A stretch of DNA of 64,000 nucleotides from Babesia bovis T2Bo (taxonomy: Eukaryota > Apicomplexa > Aconoidasida > Piroplasmida > Babesiidae): assembly GCF_000165395.2 (NCBI RefSeq), contig NW_026261571.1, forward strand, positions 372,001-436,000, given 5' to 3'. Positions 22,591 to 32,931 of this stretch are shown piece by piece. The position numbers and the translations under genes were made by a program. The notes under the pieces were generated by a model, which was not told the DNA's origin, did not search any database, and saw only the letters and a program-made list of their open reading frames with translations. How positions within the stretch are numbered: the first letter of the stretch is position 1; each line of letters begins with the position of its first letter.

Positions 22591-24735
22591 ATGGACTCGG
22601 GTCTAAAATTTTGCTCAAATACCTTAGATACAACACAGTTAAAAGCACTTGAATTATGGACTCATCAGTTATTTCAACCTATAAACCTTTCCAGCTCCAG
22701 GGAAAGGCGGCGAAAGGTATTTAGACAGCTAGTAAATCAGATGTGTAACAGTTGAAAGATGCGAGGATCTCTCAATTACGAACTAAAGTATTCCTACTAT
22801 CATGCCTCGGACATATAAGATTAGTTAACAAGTTGGTAGATGGACAGTTTTTGAGAGTAGTTGCTGTGTATAATAATGTATATTCTACAGGCATTAACGC
22901 TGTCTTATTTTGAAAATCATTACAACGGCTCACAGGAACCAAGGAAGCTTTTTAACTTCATCAATCAAAGATTCATGGTTAGTTGTTAAAGACATTCGTC
23001 GATAAGGGTTAGGTTCTGAATGAAATTGACAATGAAGTTATAAGGTTCGGTCGTGGAAGGCTAATATTTCGATTCATGAGGTACTTTGGTTTTCTCACAT
23101 ATATGGATAACCCAGATGTCTACATATACATAAGGCAACACCCGAAATTCTGGCCATGGTATGATTGTGTGTTATATAAATGACGTCGATACAGCTATTT
23201 GTTTCTGCATGTCGACTGTACAACATATCAGCTCGTCTTGTCATATCAATTGAAGCTGTCACAAACAGAATTAGTTTCTCAGCGGAAGCTTTCGAAACTA
23301 CAAATGGATCATGGAAATCTGTAGATTTCAGTACAATGACATATGACGGTACCAAATACGATATGTTAAGGACCCCAAAGCCGTTAATGCCAGGGGCACA
23401 AGTAACGTGCAATGAACGTGATGAATGTCAGCACAACAACCATCTTTTTGTTAAACGACAAAACAAGTTATTCATATACAAACAACAAGACGAACTTGCA
23501 ATTGTCACGATTGTAATACTGCGTAGTCAATGCGCAGAAAGGGTAATACTCAATCCTGTACTTTTCCCCTTTGAGGCAGCTGAATTAAAGGTACGCCTAA
23601 TGCAGCAAACAGAAAGGAAAAAACAAAAGGGAAACATCAAGGATTATATATACGTACTAGGTTGTAATAGTAAAGGGTGGATTTCCGAGTTAACCCCTAA
23701 GCATGTGGAAAGGTATAGTCCACAGAGGTAAATAAAATGTTTACTAGGTATAATGATGCTTGCTTAAATAGAGGGAAGAATATTAACACATGGCTAATTC
23801 GGACTATTGAGCTTATAAACCATAAGTTAAAAGGGCTACCAGAAATTGGTTTAGTATCGTTACTTGAGCGCGCAGAACAGAAGTGGATGCAAACAAGGGT
23901 AAACAATGACCCTTTTCCGCAAACTAAGGCGAAATTTAAAAACCATCCAACATACATACTTGCATCACAGGTAAGAGTATTCTATCAATATGCTATCAGC
24001 CTTCCAGATAGGCAATAATAGAGTTCGAAAAAAGGATGCTACACCCTTGGGTTATGTAAAAGGAGAAGAAGTTTATCTTTTGAGTGATTTTGAGGATATT
24101 AAGTCACGTAGCGCATGGTTGAAAGTCAACAGGCGGGTGCTAGATGATGCCACACCTGTCACTACGCGTAGAATGTACCATAAGAGCCATAGGATGCACA
24201 TGAATACGAATCTATATCAATTTAGTCAAACTGAACCTATTCCTCAGGTATCAATGGTCGATGGAACCATACCAACAAACGAATATGACAACGTAGACGT
24301 CACAGGAGAAAAGTTCGTGCCAGAAAGAACTATCTACATAAAGTCGAAAAAATCCGGACTGATCTTTAAAACTGCTCGTTCTTTGAATCTGTATTATAAG
24401 AAGGCTTTTTCTGAATATCAGGAAGTTGACACTTTGAAGCCAGAAATAGATGGCATCGTGATTCGCAGGACTGACTTAAGTATATTTTTACGTACATATG
24501 AAGGTGGGTATAATATGAACTCGTTTTGTCGTTACTCGCCACAGAATTGCTTTTGAATGAAACGAAATTAGAACAAGAACAAAAAAAGGAATCATATCGC
24601 AAGTTGTGGCGTAGCGCTTTCAAAACTATGCTTTCAGATCCTCCATCTGTAGCCGTCCAGCAGCATCGCAAAATTAGAAAAGTACTTGGTGATAGCGTTA
24701 CCAAGTTCCTCAACAGACTAGAACATGTCACTTGA
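22591..24735 (+). CDS. RAD4: XPC/Rad4 nucleotide-excision-repair protein (split across many short introns)
   Basis: Reconstructed from at least seven exons with tiny introns. The start is ATG 22591. A 26-nt intron (23169-23194) joins WPWYDC to LFVSACRLYNISARLVIS and removes an apparent stop that overlaps an internal ATG. Domain order supports Rad4: a transglutaminase-like part (DYIYVLGCNSKGWISELTP, corresponding to the DVTxRY region), KAKFKNHPTYILASQ, then BHD1 (VKGEEVYLLSDFEDIKSRSA), BHD2 (VDGTIPTNEYDNVDV) and BHD3 (PEIDGIVIRRTDLSIFLRTYE). Rad4/XPC recognises helix-distorting DNA damage with Rad23. The N-terminal part is short compared with yeast and human proteins. The 3' exon (from about 24510) ends FLNRLEHVT. 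Individual junctions are by eye. Confidence 0.75.
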
Positions 24736-25038
24736 ATATGACTACTTATAGTAGGATATGTTCTCCATATAAGCTCTCTTTGTAACTCTGGTCTCTGTCC
24801 ATTTTGTACGTTATATTGTTACTTGGGCCATAATATTATGCGGTAACTATCATTGAAATGAAATCTATCGATTCCATGAACAATTAATGTGGTCCAGAAA
24901 TGATTGCGATGACTTATATCCATGTGAATTAAGCGATATATCTACGGGATTAGACTTCATTGAGCTGTTTATGTGAATATGCATGTTCAAAACCAATAAT
25001 ACGCGCAATGGAATACATAACATTGATGTGCTCTGACA
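24736..25038. other. Intergenic, 303 bp, between convergent genes
   Basis: Lies between the 3' ends of RAD4 and SPOUT1. Nothing recognisable was seen. Confidence 0.3.
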
Positions 25039-26357
25039 TTAAATAGAGTAATGTGCGAAAAATTGCGATAAACATATGGTTAGCGCTTCTTCGGTACGTA
25101 TTGTTCTGGATCTCTGATTGGGGCAAAAATTAACATAGGCATCTAAGTCTTCACGGGGGTTTTCTTTTATGCTTTCCAAACCTTTAATGGGACCAAGAAC
25201 CATCAACATATGCTGGAAATGAGGTACTGACACATCCTTCGGATATATATCACCCCGCTCGCTCGTACCAATCGTGTAGTCGTACTTCCCATCTGTGCTA
25301 AATGGACAGTCAGAAAATACGCCTTCATAACTCTCAGCTTCTCTTACTACGAAGCCCCAATATAGTCCTGTATGTGTTCATAATGTTAAATGAGTCACTC
25401 ACCTACTAGACTCTGAGGTTCATCTGGTGGTACTAATTTCCCACTCAACATGGTACAAGAATCACTATATGATGGTCCATTTAATTGTTCCTTCCATCTA
25501 CGTTTACATTCACGTAGAGAGTTAGCATCTAGCATCACTGTAACACGCTGATAAACGCTGTCTTCATTATCTAGACAGAAGCGTTCTACACCGTATATTT
25601 CCGATAATGCTTCTGGGTTATCTACTTTTATACGACCAAATAAACCACAGTCAACCATCATATCTAGATTGCCCATTGATAAAGATGCACTTTTTTCTTC
25701 TAACTTAACTACGCCTTCTCTGTGTAATATAACAACATAATCTGCTGCAAACCCACCTATATGGTAACCATTCGTTGCTCCTGAGGTGGTGCGGAGCATC
25801 CAGTGGATTCTGCAATCCAGTGTTTCGCAAATGTGGAACTATCGGAAACATATATTTCCTTAAGTATTGCGGTGTTTCTAAATACCGTAAGTTGATGGCA
25901 AAATATTCTTGCCAATCAATATCCTCGGCACCTTCATCACATGTAAGTGGGTACCAAATGACTTACCTAAGTCGTTGTATATTACAACTTCATGGATACC
26001 GTAGATAGTTAGACTGCGGGCGATGTTACCAATGATATATGCCCTTAATTCATCAGTTTGAATATTTTGTAGAATTGAAACGGGCAAAGCTACTGAAAAC
26101 GTCTTCTTTGACGGTTTGCCTTGGAATGGTATCCGTTGTGGAATCTCACGTAATAGACGCACCATAGACATTTCTCCATCGGTTGATTTAGGTATAGTGT
26201 TCTTAGATGTTGATTCTTTTTGTTCTGTGTAAGCATATACATCATATTATTGTCACATACTTTTACGCAACTCTTGAGGAGCTTCCTTCCTAAGCTTACG
26301 AGCATCTTTCCTCTTCTTCTTAGTGCGCACAATGTTACAGGTTATGTTCTCATCCAT
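25039..26357 (-). CDS. SPOUT1: SPOUT-family RNA methyltransferase, C9orf114/SPOUT1 type
   Basis: Exons on the minus strand: from ATG 26357 to about 26260, about 26222-25967, about 25935-25779, about 25741-25403, and about 25366-25039. The N-terminus is a Lys/Arg-rich nuclear-type segment (RTKKKRKDARKLRKEAP). The core is KTFSVALPVSILQNIQTDEL, then IIGNIARSLTIYGIHEVVIY, then LRYLETPQYLRKYMFP and LQNPLDAPHHLRS, and at the C-terminus CPNQRSRTIRTEEALTICLS. This is the knotted SPOUT fold with the SAM site of C9orf114-like proteins, where the usual PxQGSRTIRTEEA appears here with N-Q-R instead of Q-G. The exact RNA substrate of the family is not settled. Confidence 0.8.
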
Positions 26358-26683
26358 TCTATCGGTATGTGAGACTATACAGATGTGATAAATATACTAT
26401 GTGTAAAGTATTCAATGTAATAATCGTTGCCTGATACATAAGAAATATAAAGTCTGCCGCTTGATATAGAATATTTATATATACCATTTAAGGCAAAATA
26501 ACAATCTTACGGTGGTGGAATGTTGTATATAATTACACCTGTGAATGTTTACTCCTAGCACAATGTGTTGTATAAAATCAGCCTCTAAATCATTTGTAAT
26601 GGTTAATATAACACGTTTATCTACGTGATATATTTTAAACATGTTCAGATATAATATAATAAACTAAACTGTTAAATGCACAT
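26358..26683. other. Intergenic, 326 bp
   Basis: A+T-rich gap between two minus-strand genes, containing the SPOUT1 promoter and TBCB 3' region. No other feature was seen. Confidence 0.3.
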
Positions 26684-27534
26684 TCAAGTGATGTCAAATG
26701 GGTCCACCTCAGGAAAGTCTCCCACTTCCACTTGTTCCGGTGGATAAAACCCAGCGTATTTGCCTCCCCGGGCATTAAATACTCGCGTTCCATTGATAGT
26801 GCCGTCACTATTACCCAGCGGCTCGTCCAGCTCCACACCTGTTCCATTTCATTCTGGCAGCACATATACTTACCAATAAGTGTTTTATTATTTACGATAC
26901 CAACAAATTGTACGCTACCACGGATTTCACCTGGCGACACGGAGCATCGTGTTCCTATAGTATATTCTTCTTTCAATTCTGCGATTGTTTTGGCATTTTT
27001 GGAAGACGGATCGTCCGCAACCTTTAATCCAGCCCGAGTTCTCATCTGAGAGATGAAATTGCGCAAATCTTGAGCTCGCAATGCATAGTCATCATCACTC
27101 ATCTTATACTTTTCAAAAGCTTCGTCGTCACCTAATTCTTGACAACGTTGCAGCTGTTCTTGGTAATGCTTTTGTAAACGTGAGTTGGAGAAATTCATAC
27201 GCGATGACCCAACCGGATACGTTGTATCACTACGGCTAGATGTTGCGGCCCTTATGTATATGATATGACCATCTTCAATTCCATAGGTATCTAAATTCGC
27301 TGAATCATTGTCCAGCAATACCTGAGTTTGTTGTACATTATATGGTGCATACGCATAGAGTGTCATATCACTTGGATGAGTTCCCGTATTAGCATAAAGT
27401 TTGTTTTTTAACTCGCTCACTGTCATAGAACTTTGTAGCCGAATTTCTGGCCAACGCCTATCAGGCATCAGTGAGTGTCTCAAATCGACTTTCACAACTC
27501 GTTGTCGAAATCCCATATTGTGCGTTCGTTTCAT
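26684..27534 (-). CDS. TBCB: Tubulin-folding cofactor B (Ubl plus CAP-Gly)
   Basis: Two exons joined by a short intron near 26865-26831. The ATG at 27534 (MKRTHNMGFRQRVVKVDLRH) is preferred over an upstream in-frame TTG. The N-terminus is a ubiquitin-like domain (WPEIRLQSSMTVSELKNKLY; YGIEDGHIIYIR). A central helix with EKYKMSDDDYALRAQDLRNF follows, typical of TBCB. The CAP-Gly domain is YTIGTRCSVSPGEIRGSVQF and, after the splice, VELDEPLGNSDGTINGTRVF and GGKYAGFYPPEQVEVGDFP, ending in VDPFDIT. TBCB works with cofactor E in handling alpha-tubulin. Removing the intron is required; the unspliced frame loses the second half of CAP-Gly. Confidence 0.88.
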
Positions 27535-27624
27535 GATTAATATAGTCAATATGTGCAAGGGAGATTAGCATTTCAAGCGAATTTTTGTGGAATTTAGGTC
27601 CCCTGCGTTGAGTTACGAGTGTCT

Positions 27625-28394
27625 CCTTTTGGATGTGTAAGCATACACACTACAAATAGGATAACCCACTTCGTATGTGCAGAGTTTCATATATTTACAT
27701 TGTGCCTTTTATTTGGTAACACAGTAAAATGTAGACATCAAGAACCGTTATATGACGTCTCCGGATTTGGCTCGGAACGCGATGCTATACGGGTGTATAA
27801 GGTGAAACATTCGAATACACTTCTGCAATTCTTTGGTCCTTCCATCATTCCAATTGGTTGTAACTGTTGTTTGGAGCCTTCAGATGTAGCAATGGAATTT
27901 ACGATGTCGCTTTTCGCTTTCTCTGGCACCACTGGTACTACTACTTGAGGTATATTCCAATGAGGGTGTAAGGCACCTCCATAAACAAACAAACGCCTAC
28001 ATAAGATATATAGATGGTGACGTGGGTGAATACCTGTACCAAAATGGGCGTAGCTTGTTGCGTGGCAGCATACGCTTGACAGCAAGGTTTATCTGCAAGC
28101 TACATATACATCCTTTAGGGACCTACGATCATAGCAGGGTTACGTCCCATCATAGTTTTGGCAGTAATTATTTTAGGACCTTTTGGGTGCGCTGCAATGT
28201 TCATTTCCAAAAATGAGAAACATACCCTTTCGATCAAACTTGTAAACCTTTGTATCCCAGCTGTGGCCGTTCATTAGTACTCGAACAGCATTAACCACGA
28301 TAACATTGTCTCCGCTGACCTTAGCAGAATCATACGTTGGTAGATGCTTCCCTTGTAGGATGACTGCAATATGCGAAGCTATGGCTCCGACAGT
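27625..28394 (-). repeat. Left copy of about 770-bp direct duplication (mL13 fragment)
   Basis: Matches 52807-53574 with only scattered differences in the same orientation. It starts at a shared TTTGGATGTGTAAGCATAC and ends at GCTCCGACAGT, which is the first bases of an internal mL13 exon. The two copies flank the ves1 island. Confidence 0.88.
27738..28394 (-). pseudogene. 5'-truncated mitochondrial ribosomal protein L13 copy
   Basis: Contains the mL13 exons from [19 protein letters not shown] onward. These include [20 protein letters not shown], an [19 protein letters not shown] exon, an [15 protein letters not shown] exon, and [20 protein letters not shown]. Splice sites are kept. The first two exons, with the initiator and [10 protein letters not shown], are missing; upstream sequence is unrelated. 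The coding exons carry no obvious stop, and the C-terminus is longer than in the right-hand copy because of one extra base. It may be transcribed from a cryptic upstream start, but as a gene it looks incomplete. Confidence 0.72.
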
Positions 28395-29353
28395 GTGCTG
28401 GGTGATAGAACGTATATGACTGAATTTAAACCACGAACAGAGTAGTGTGTAAATATGTATGATACATCTAATTGGTTCCACGACTGAGTAGTACATGCTA
28501 TCGATTCGTATAAATAGAGGATAGTTCCTATTTTATTCCCCACCCTAAGAATAGTCATACACTTATTAAATACAACATGTTATTTGTTTGCTAGCAGGGA
28601 ATACAATGGTGGTGAACAGATTGTCATTTCCATTGAACTTGTTACTCCAACGTAGCTAATGACTAGTACAGTATATAGGTTTCACATTTGAAATGAACTG
28701 GATTAAGCAGATATTGTATACTGTGAGAGCTTCCACAGTATAGTTACGAGGCATTATAGCAGATTGAAATTTTGGAATGCGCTAGAGTCCCCAATCAATG
28801 GGTCAGAAAAATCTCCATGGATATCCACAGGAATCAGTACAGAATTGCTGATATTAAATTAATTGGTGTTATATGGTTAGATGAATGACTGTAATGGGGA
28901 CAGATCAGTACCTATCATGTGCCACAGCTACTTTTTACTCACTATTTACCGCCCCATCACGGTGGTTGCCCTAGCATCCTAAAAACCCCACCAGGGTATC
29001 ACCAACATAAATTATGGCCCCACTAAACAGACCTCTGTACGGGGACATTATATATAGTGCTGTGTAGACTAGTAATAGGGCTGTATAGTTGACACCATAT
29101 TGTTACATGGTTGCGTGGTAGTGACTCGCAATCTATCATCACTTGACGTCACATCAAGTGTCAGTTCTGATATATAGTTAGTGACCCAGGTGACATAGGT
29201 AGATAGGTGTACAAGCACGCTATCAATATGAATATACTGTCTGTCACAACTACACTATAGCGCCCCTCCCTATACACTCTTACGCCGAAGCCGCCATTTA
29301 TTATCCATGTGGTGCTCATAGTATACATAGTACAACTGGGTAGCATTACTTAC
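28395..29353. other. Non-coding stretch, 959 bp
   Basis: No credible gene. It contains A+T-rich sequence and, from about 28980, short motifs (CACCAGGGTATCACCAACATAAATTAT-like) that recur at about 37760-37800. That shared block shows that both places belong to the repeated ves environment. Confidence 0.4.
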
Positions 29354-29477
29354 CCTTGTTATTGTTACCATCCCTACCAGTTACCCTCAGGACCCAGTCA
29401 GTGGCCTCCTTCAGGTTGGTGGGAGCAGTGGTAAGCTTGTCGTGTGGCGTCCAGCCAGCAGTCCCTGGTGCCGACAT
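29354..29477 (-). pseudogene. Orphan first exon of a ves1 gene
   Basis: From the ATG at 29477 the frame reads MSAPGTAGWTPHDKLTTAPT, then NLKEATDWVLRVTGRDG, the hallmark start of VESA1 subunits. It ends at a GGTAAGT donor (29354). No second ves exon follows downstream. The neighbouring minus-strand gene upstream is the polytopic membrane protein, so this is an exon-only remnant or a donor segment rather than a full gene. Confidence 0.8.
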
Positions 29478-29570
29478 TATGTTTAAAACCCCTTGTTGAG
29501 AGAGTGTCCAGTAGTACGAGTAGTCAGTGGTAGTGACGGTGTAGGTATCAGGGTGGAATCATACTAGTGG
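29478..29570 (-). promoter_or_regulatory. ves1-type 5' flank of the orphan exon
   Basis: AGAGTGTCCAGTAGTACGAG, TAGTCAGTGGTAGTGACGG and ATCAGGGTGGAATCAT occur in the same order as upstream of the intact ves1beta exon 1 (42613-42693). The GGGTGGAATC element is half of the inverted repeat seen in the intact promoter. Confidence 0.55.
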
Positions 29571-29780
29571 TATTGTAGTTATACGGAACGCCTAGAATTA
29601 TACTAGAGTAGTGCTGCACTAGTGTTATCCAATCGCTAATTCTGTATTGCATAAAATCAGTAATTTCTGTATAATACGCGTAGTACAAATCATACTTCCA
29701 CAGGGAGCATACCAGTTCATATTGGGCTATCCCAAGATGGGCCATCAAGCGTAATAGGGTGGTACAGGTAGTCCTCACTT

Positions 29781-31016
29781 CTACTCTTCCTTTGCGATAT
29801 CAGTGTCTGCTGTCGTGTTTTCAGCAATGTCAGTAGCCTCGAGACCCTTTTTCTTGGGGAGGCACCATTTAAAAAGACCACAACGGTATCCATACCACAA
29901 TGTTGGTATCATGAGTAATATTGAGTAGCCTATTAGTGTATATTTCACAGCATCAACGTCGCCGCCTTCTTCTCTCTCTACGTTAGGGATTACTATCACT
30001 ACCAGTACCAGTACCAATGCTACCACTAGTACCGCTGCCAGTACACCGAAGCACAAGTAATTTTTAGGCCAATAGAATATCCCCTTATACTCCATACAGT
30101 ACCAGGTAATTCCTAAGCACAGTAGATGAGCTGCTAGGAGGGGGTACCCTGCAGTATTGAGCAATGTTGAATAGTACGCCTTAGTACTTGCTTGTACTCC
30201 GTCCTTATGGGTGCTGCCGGATACTGTCACTGCCAAGATAGAGGCTAATGCCAATGCCAGGATAGAGGCCACGGTCAGTACCGATGTCAACAGGGTAACC
30301 ACCTCCGGTACTGTATATGGTAACTTCATTGTAGTTCGCCATAGCACTGCCATGGTATAGCACTGTGTAATAGGTACTACCATGTAACCGAAGTAGCCAA
30401 TAGTAAGAATCTCGTTAAGCCATTCAAATCCGACACCAAAGCTCTCAGTGCGTCGGTGCTCTCCCATAGAGGCAATTACTGCCAGAACTATCAGTACTGC
30501 TAGTACTACCACTATTGCACTACCATAGCACACGTACTGACTCTTACAACATGGTCTACAGAATAGGTTGCATTTCCAACCGCAGTATAGGGTACTACCC
30601 AGTATAACCATTAATACCACTAGAATACTGTAAATGGGATATTTCCAATTGGTACCAAGGCTTTTGTGACCCCAACCCTGCAGACCCAGATACTCCGTTA
30701 ACACTGCCACTATCTGTAGTAATACTAGTAGTACCAATAGTACCCAATGGTACCAGGTCATTGGGGTTACGAGGTAACCTGCCTTTTTGCATTGCCATAG
30801 ACATACTACTAGCAGTAAAGTGGATAATGTTGTAGTGGAGGGTATGACTGCATAAGTACCGTATAGTGATGAATAGTGTTGTAATAATTCTGGATTGCTG
30901 TAGTAGCTTATAAGGGTGACCAACAAACCCACTGCCTGGCAGCATATGGATAGCCATAGAAGTACTAGTACTATTGTCGTACAGGTAGTATTATCCATAA
31001 TGCGATAGGAATCCAA
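29781..31016 (-). CDS. Polytopic membrane protein, mtm/Tpr-like piroplasm family
   Basis: Single exon, 411 residues, about 9-10 hydrophobic segments (for example CTTIVLVLLWLSICCQAVG, YGSAIVVVLAVLIVLAVIAS, VLAAVLVVALVLVLVVIVIP). Loops are short and a small cytosolic-type tail ends DTDIAKEE. There is no signal peptide. The gene lies within a ves1 environment on the same strand as the orphan exon. B. bovis is known to have expanded families of multi-transmembrane (mtm) and Tpr-related proteins near ves sites; those are the likely families, but no signature residue was checked. Base composition has abundant GTACTA-like words, as in the flanking ves introns and repeats. Confidence 0.65.
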   Translation of the reverse strand: MDSYRIMDNTTCTTIVLVLLWLSICCQAVGLLVTLISYYSNPELLQHYSSLYGTYAVIPSTTTLSTLLLVVCLWQCKKAGYLVTPMTWYHWVLLVLLVLLQIVAVLTEYLGLQGWGHKSLGTNWKYPIYSILVVLMVILGSTLYCGWKCNLFCRPCCKSQYVCYGSAIVVVLAVLIVLAVIASMGEHRRTESFGVGFEWLNEILTIGYFGYMVVPITQCYTMAVLWRTTMKLPYTVPEVVTLLTSVLTVASILALALASILAVTVSGSTHKDGVQASTKAYYSTLLNTAGYPLLAAHLLCLGITWYCMEYKGIFYWPKNYLCFGVLAAVLVVALVLVLVVIVIPNVEREEGGDVDAVKYTLIGYSILLMIPTLWYGYRCGLFKWCLPKKKGLEATDIAENTTADTDIAKEE

Positions 31017-31067
31017 TGAGTAGTACTTAGTAGTAGTGAATTAGTTATGAAATCATGGGATTCCATG

Positions 31068-31120
31068 GTAGTACTAGGGTAGTACTAGGGTAGTACTAGG
31101 GTAGTACTAGGGTAGTACTC
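31068..31120. repeat. 11-bp tandem repeat, about 4.8 copies
   Basis: Unit GTAGTACTAGG. It lies 52-104 bp upstream of the start of the polytopic membrane protein gene, so it could be in its promoter or 5' leader. The same GTACTA word is dispersed in ves introns, for example near 43261-43300. Confidence 0.9.
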
Positions 31121-31435
31121 AGTGGTACCCAGTAGTAGGGATCTGGTTGGTCCAGGTGCCGCAATCTAGAGACACCTCTAGGAAGTCATTCTAGGGCCGT
31201 AAACCCCGCACAGGGTGTGGGGGATTGGAAGCTTTTGTATGGTATAGTAAAGGGAATGTGGTGTAGCGGTAATGTAGTGGTGGTGGTAGTGTGGAGGATA
31301 GTCATGTGGAGTGGTGGTATAGTAGTGGTGGGCACTACCACATAAATAGCCTAACTTACATCACATTGCTGTTCTCCTGAAACATAATGTTTCTCATGTT
31401 GTCCACATGACTACCCTAGAGAGTACTTACCTCCC

Positions 31436-32085
31436 TGATTCAACCTCTCCAGGTCATAGCCCATGGCCGCCATGAATGAGCCGAGGCCCTCACTCTCACT
31501 AGTCAATGTTTTCTCCCTCCACCTCTGATCACCACCCTTTCCAGTTAGGAACCCCAACTGACTGAGTCCACTCCAGATGAGACATACTGACCCTAGGAAA
31601 ATACGGGCCAGGAGGTGGACCTTAGAGGGGTCATTATTAGTAGTAGAACTACCTGCTATACCACCAGTCACTGTCAGTACTAATGGGTACTTACCTGTGT
31701 TAGCATTGACTATGGTAGTCCAGAGAGCAGTGCTCTTGCTGTAGGCCGAAAGGTGGCACTTGTTTGTACAACGAGTACACTTCTCACAACCAGGACTAAT
31801 ACCACAATGCTTACATTCATGATTAACGCAATCGGTACCCCTAACAGTGATCCTACCACCACTGGGGGTACCATTCTTGTTACAACATTTCCCATCAGCG
31901 GCATCAGCACCATGTTTGCATTTCTTCCCTGTGCCCTTACTTTCTCCACTAGAAACCCTATTAAGACAGCACTTGTCTTCCCGATCCCTCCAGCAACTTC
32001 TCTAGTCCTTGTGCCAACTGGTCTATCAGTGTCCCTATGTCCTCGGTACTGCCAGCGGCTGTGTTAGGAGTGCTGCGTAGTATTA
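31436..32085 (-). pseudogene. ves1beta internal fragment
   Basis: Read leftwards, it has the ves1beta exon-2 region: STEDIGTLIDQLAQGLEKL, then a cysteine-rich variable part (CNKNGTPSGG, CKHCGISPGCEKCTRC), then VHLLARIFLGSVCLIWSGLS and MAAMGYDLERLNQGG with a donor. There is a reading-frame change between EKL and WRDREDKCC near 32000, compared with the intact gene. There is no initiator exon adjoining and no C-terminal membrane exon, so this is a broken fragment. Confidence 0.78.
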
Positions 32086-32387
32086 ATGTTCTTGTGGAAC
32101 TGTGGAGGAGGCTTAGGAAACCTGGGTTTTTCCAGCAATCCTGTAGTTGTGGATAAACGGTATTATTTTATAGTACTACCTAGTATTGCTTTGTACTACC
32201 ATGGAATAATTGACGCTATTATATGGAAGGTTGCTACTGGGATCCTGACATTCTACCACGTAATAGTGTGGTAGTATCCGGTACTACCCTAGTACAACCA
32301 TAGCGATCCCATTCCTATTCCAGATAACTTTATCATCCCTACTGTTGAGTACTAATGACGACCTCTCAAAGCTCTTGGACCCCTTAC

Positions 32388-32551
32388 TCCTTCCTTACAG
32401 ATCCTCCCATCAACCTGAAGTAGGCCATTGACTGGGTCCTGAGGGTAACTGGTAAGGATGGTAAAGAGAAGAAGGGTATCTTGTAGAAGTCAATAGTACT
32501 AGGTAGTTCTGTAGTAGTACTGACTCACTCTTCTATAGAATGCGTATCCGG
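32388..32551 (+). pseudogene. ves1 N-terminal fragment with a nonsense codon
   Basis: Plus-strand TPSLTDPPINLK, then TAG in place of GAG, then AIDWVLRVTGKDG matches ves1alpha exon 1. It continues through a shortened intron to the first bases of exon 2 (CTATAGAATGCGTATCC), after which homology ends. It lies opposite the ves1beta fragment at 31436-32085, so the two look like a decayed divergent pair. Confidence 0.75.
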
Positions 32552-32931
32552 ATTTCCTCAACGAAATATTTAGCTATGTAAAAATAAACCTGAAAAGTTA
32601 AAAATTGAATCGATAATTATAAACGACGGTAATTTTATGTTTGCATGAGAATCAACTAGCTACCAAGTGAAATAATTAAATAACGCCAAAATAAATGGTA
32701 AATGTTACGTCGCTGGAGTTTTTAAGAGATACTTGTGCATATATTGTAAATAATGGCAAGACTGGTCACTTGATCAACGCACATAAAGGTGCATCGAACA
32801 ATATGGAAACAACGTCACCAACCTCCGCACCACTGGGCTGCTAGCGAACGCACATGAGTATTTTTCAATCCACGCCATTTACTCATCATATAGTTGCTTA
32901 TAATATTCACATTTAATATTACCATTCTAAA
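32552..32931. other. Non-coding, 380 bp
   Basis: A+T-rich sequence between the ves relic and the secreted acidic protein. Likely promoter of the latter. Confidence 0.3.

Noticed and set aside
23180..23190. Two genes overlapping by ATGA at 23180-23183, as in a bacterial operon
   Set aside because: A 26-nt GT-AG intron removes both the stop and the ATG and makes one Rad4 protein; polycistronic genes are not expected here.
29548..29778. Minus-strand frame just after the polytopic membrane protein
   Set aside because: It begins with GTG and overlaps the conserved ves1 5' flank; no evidence of coding.
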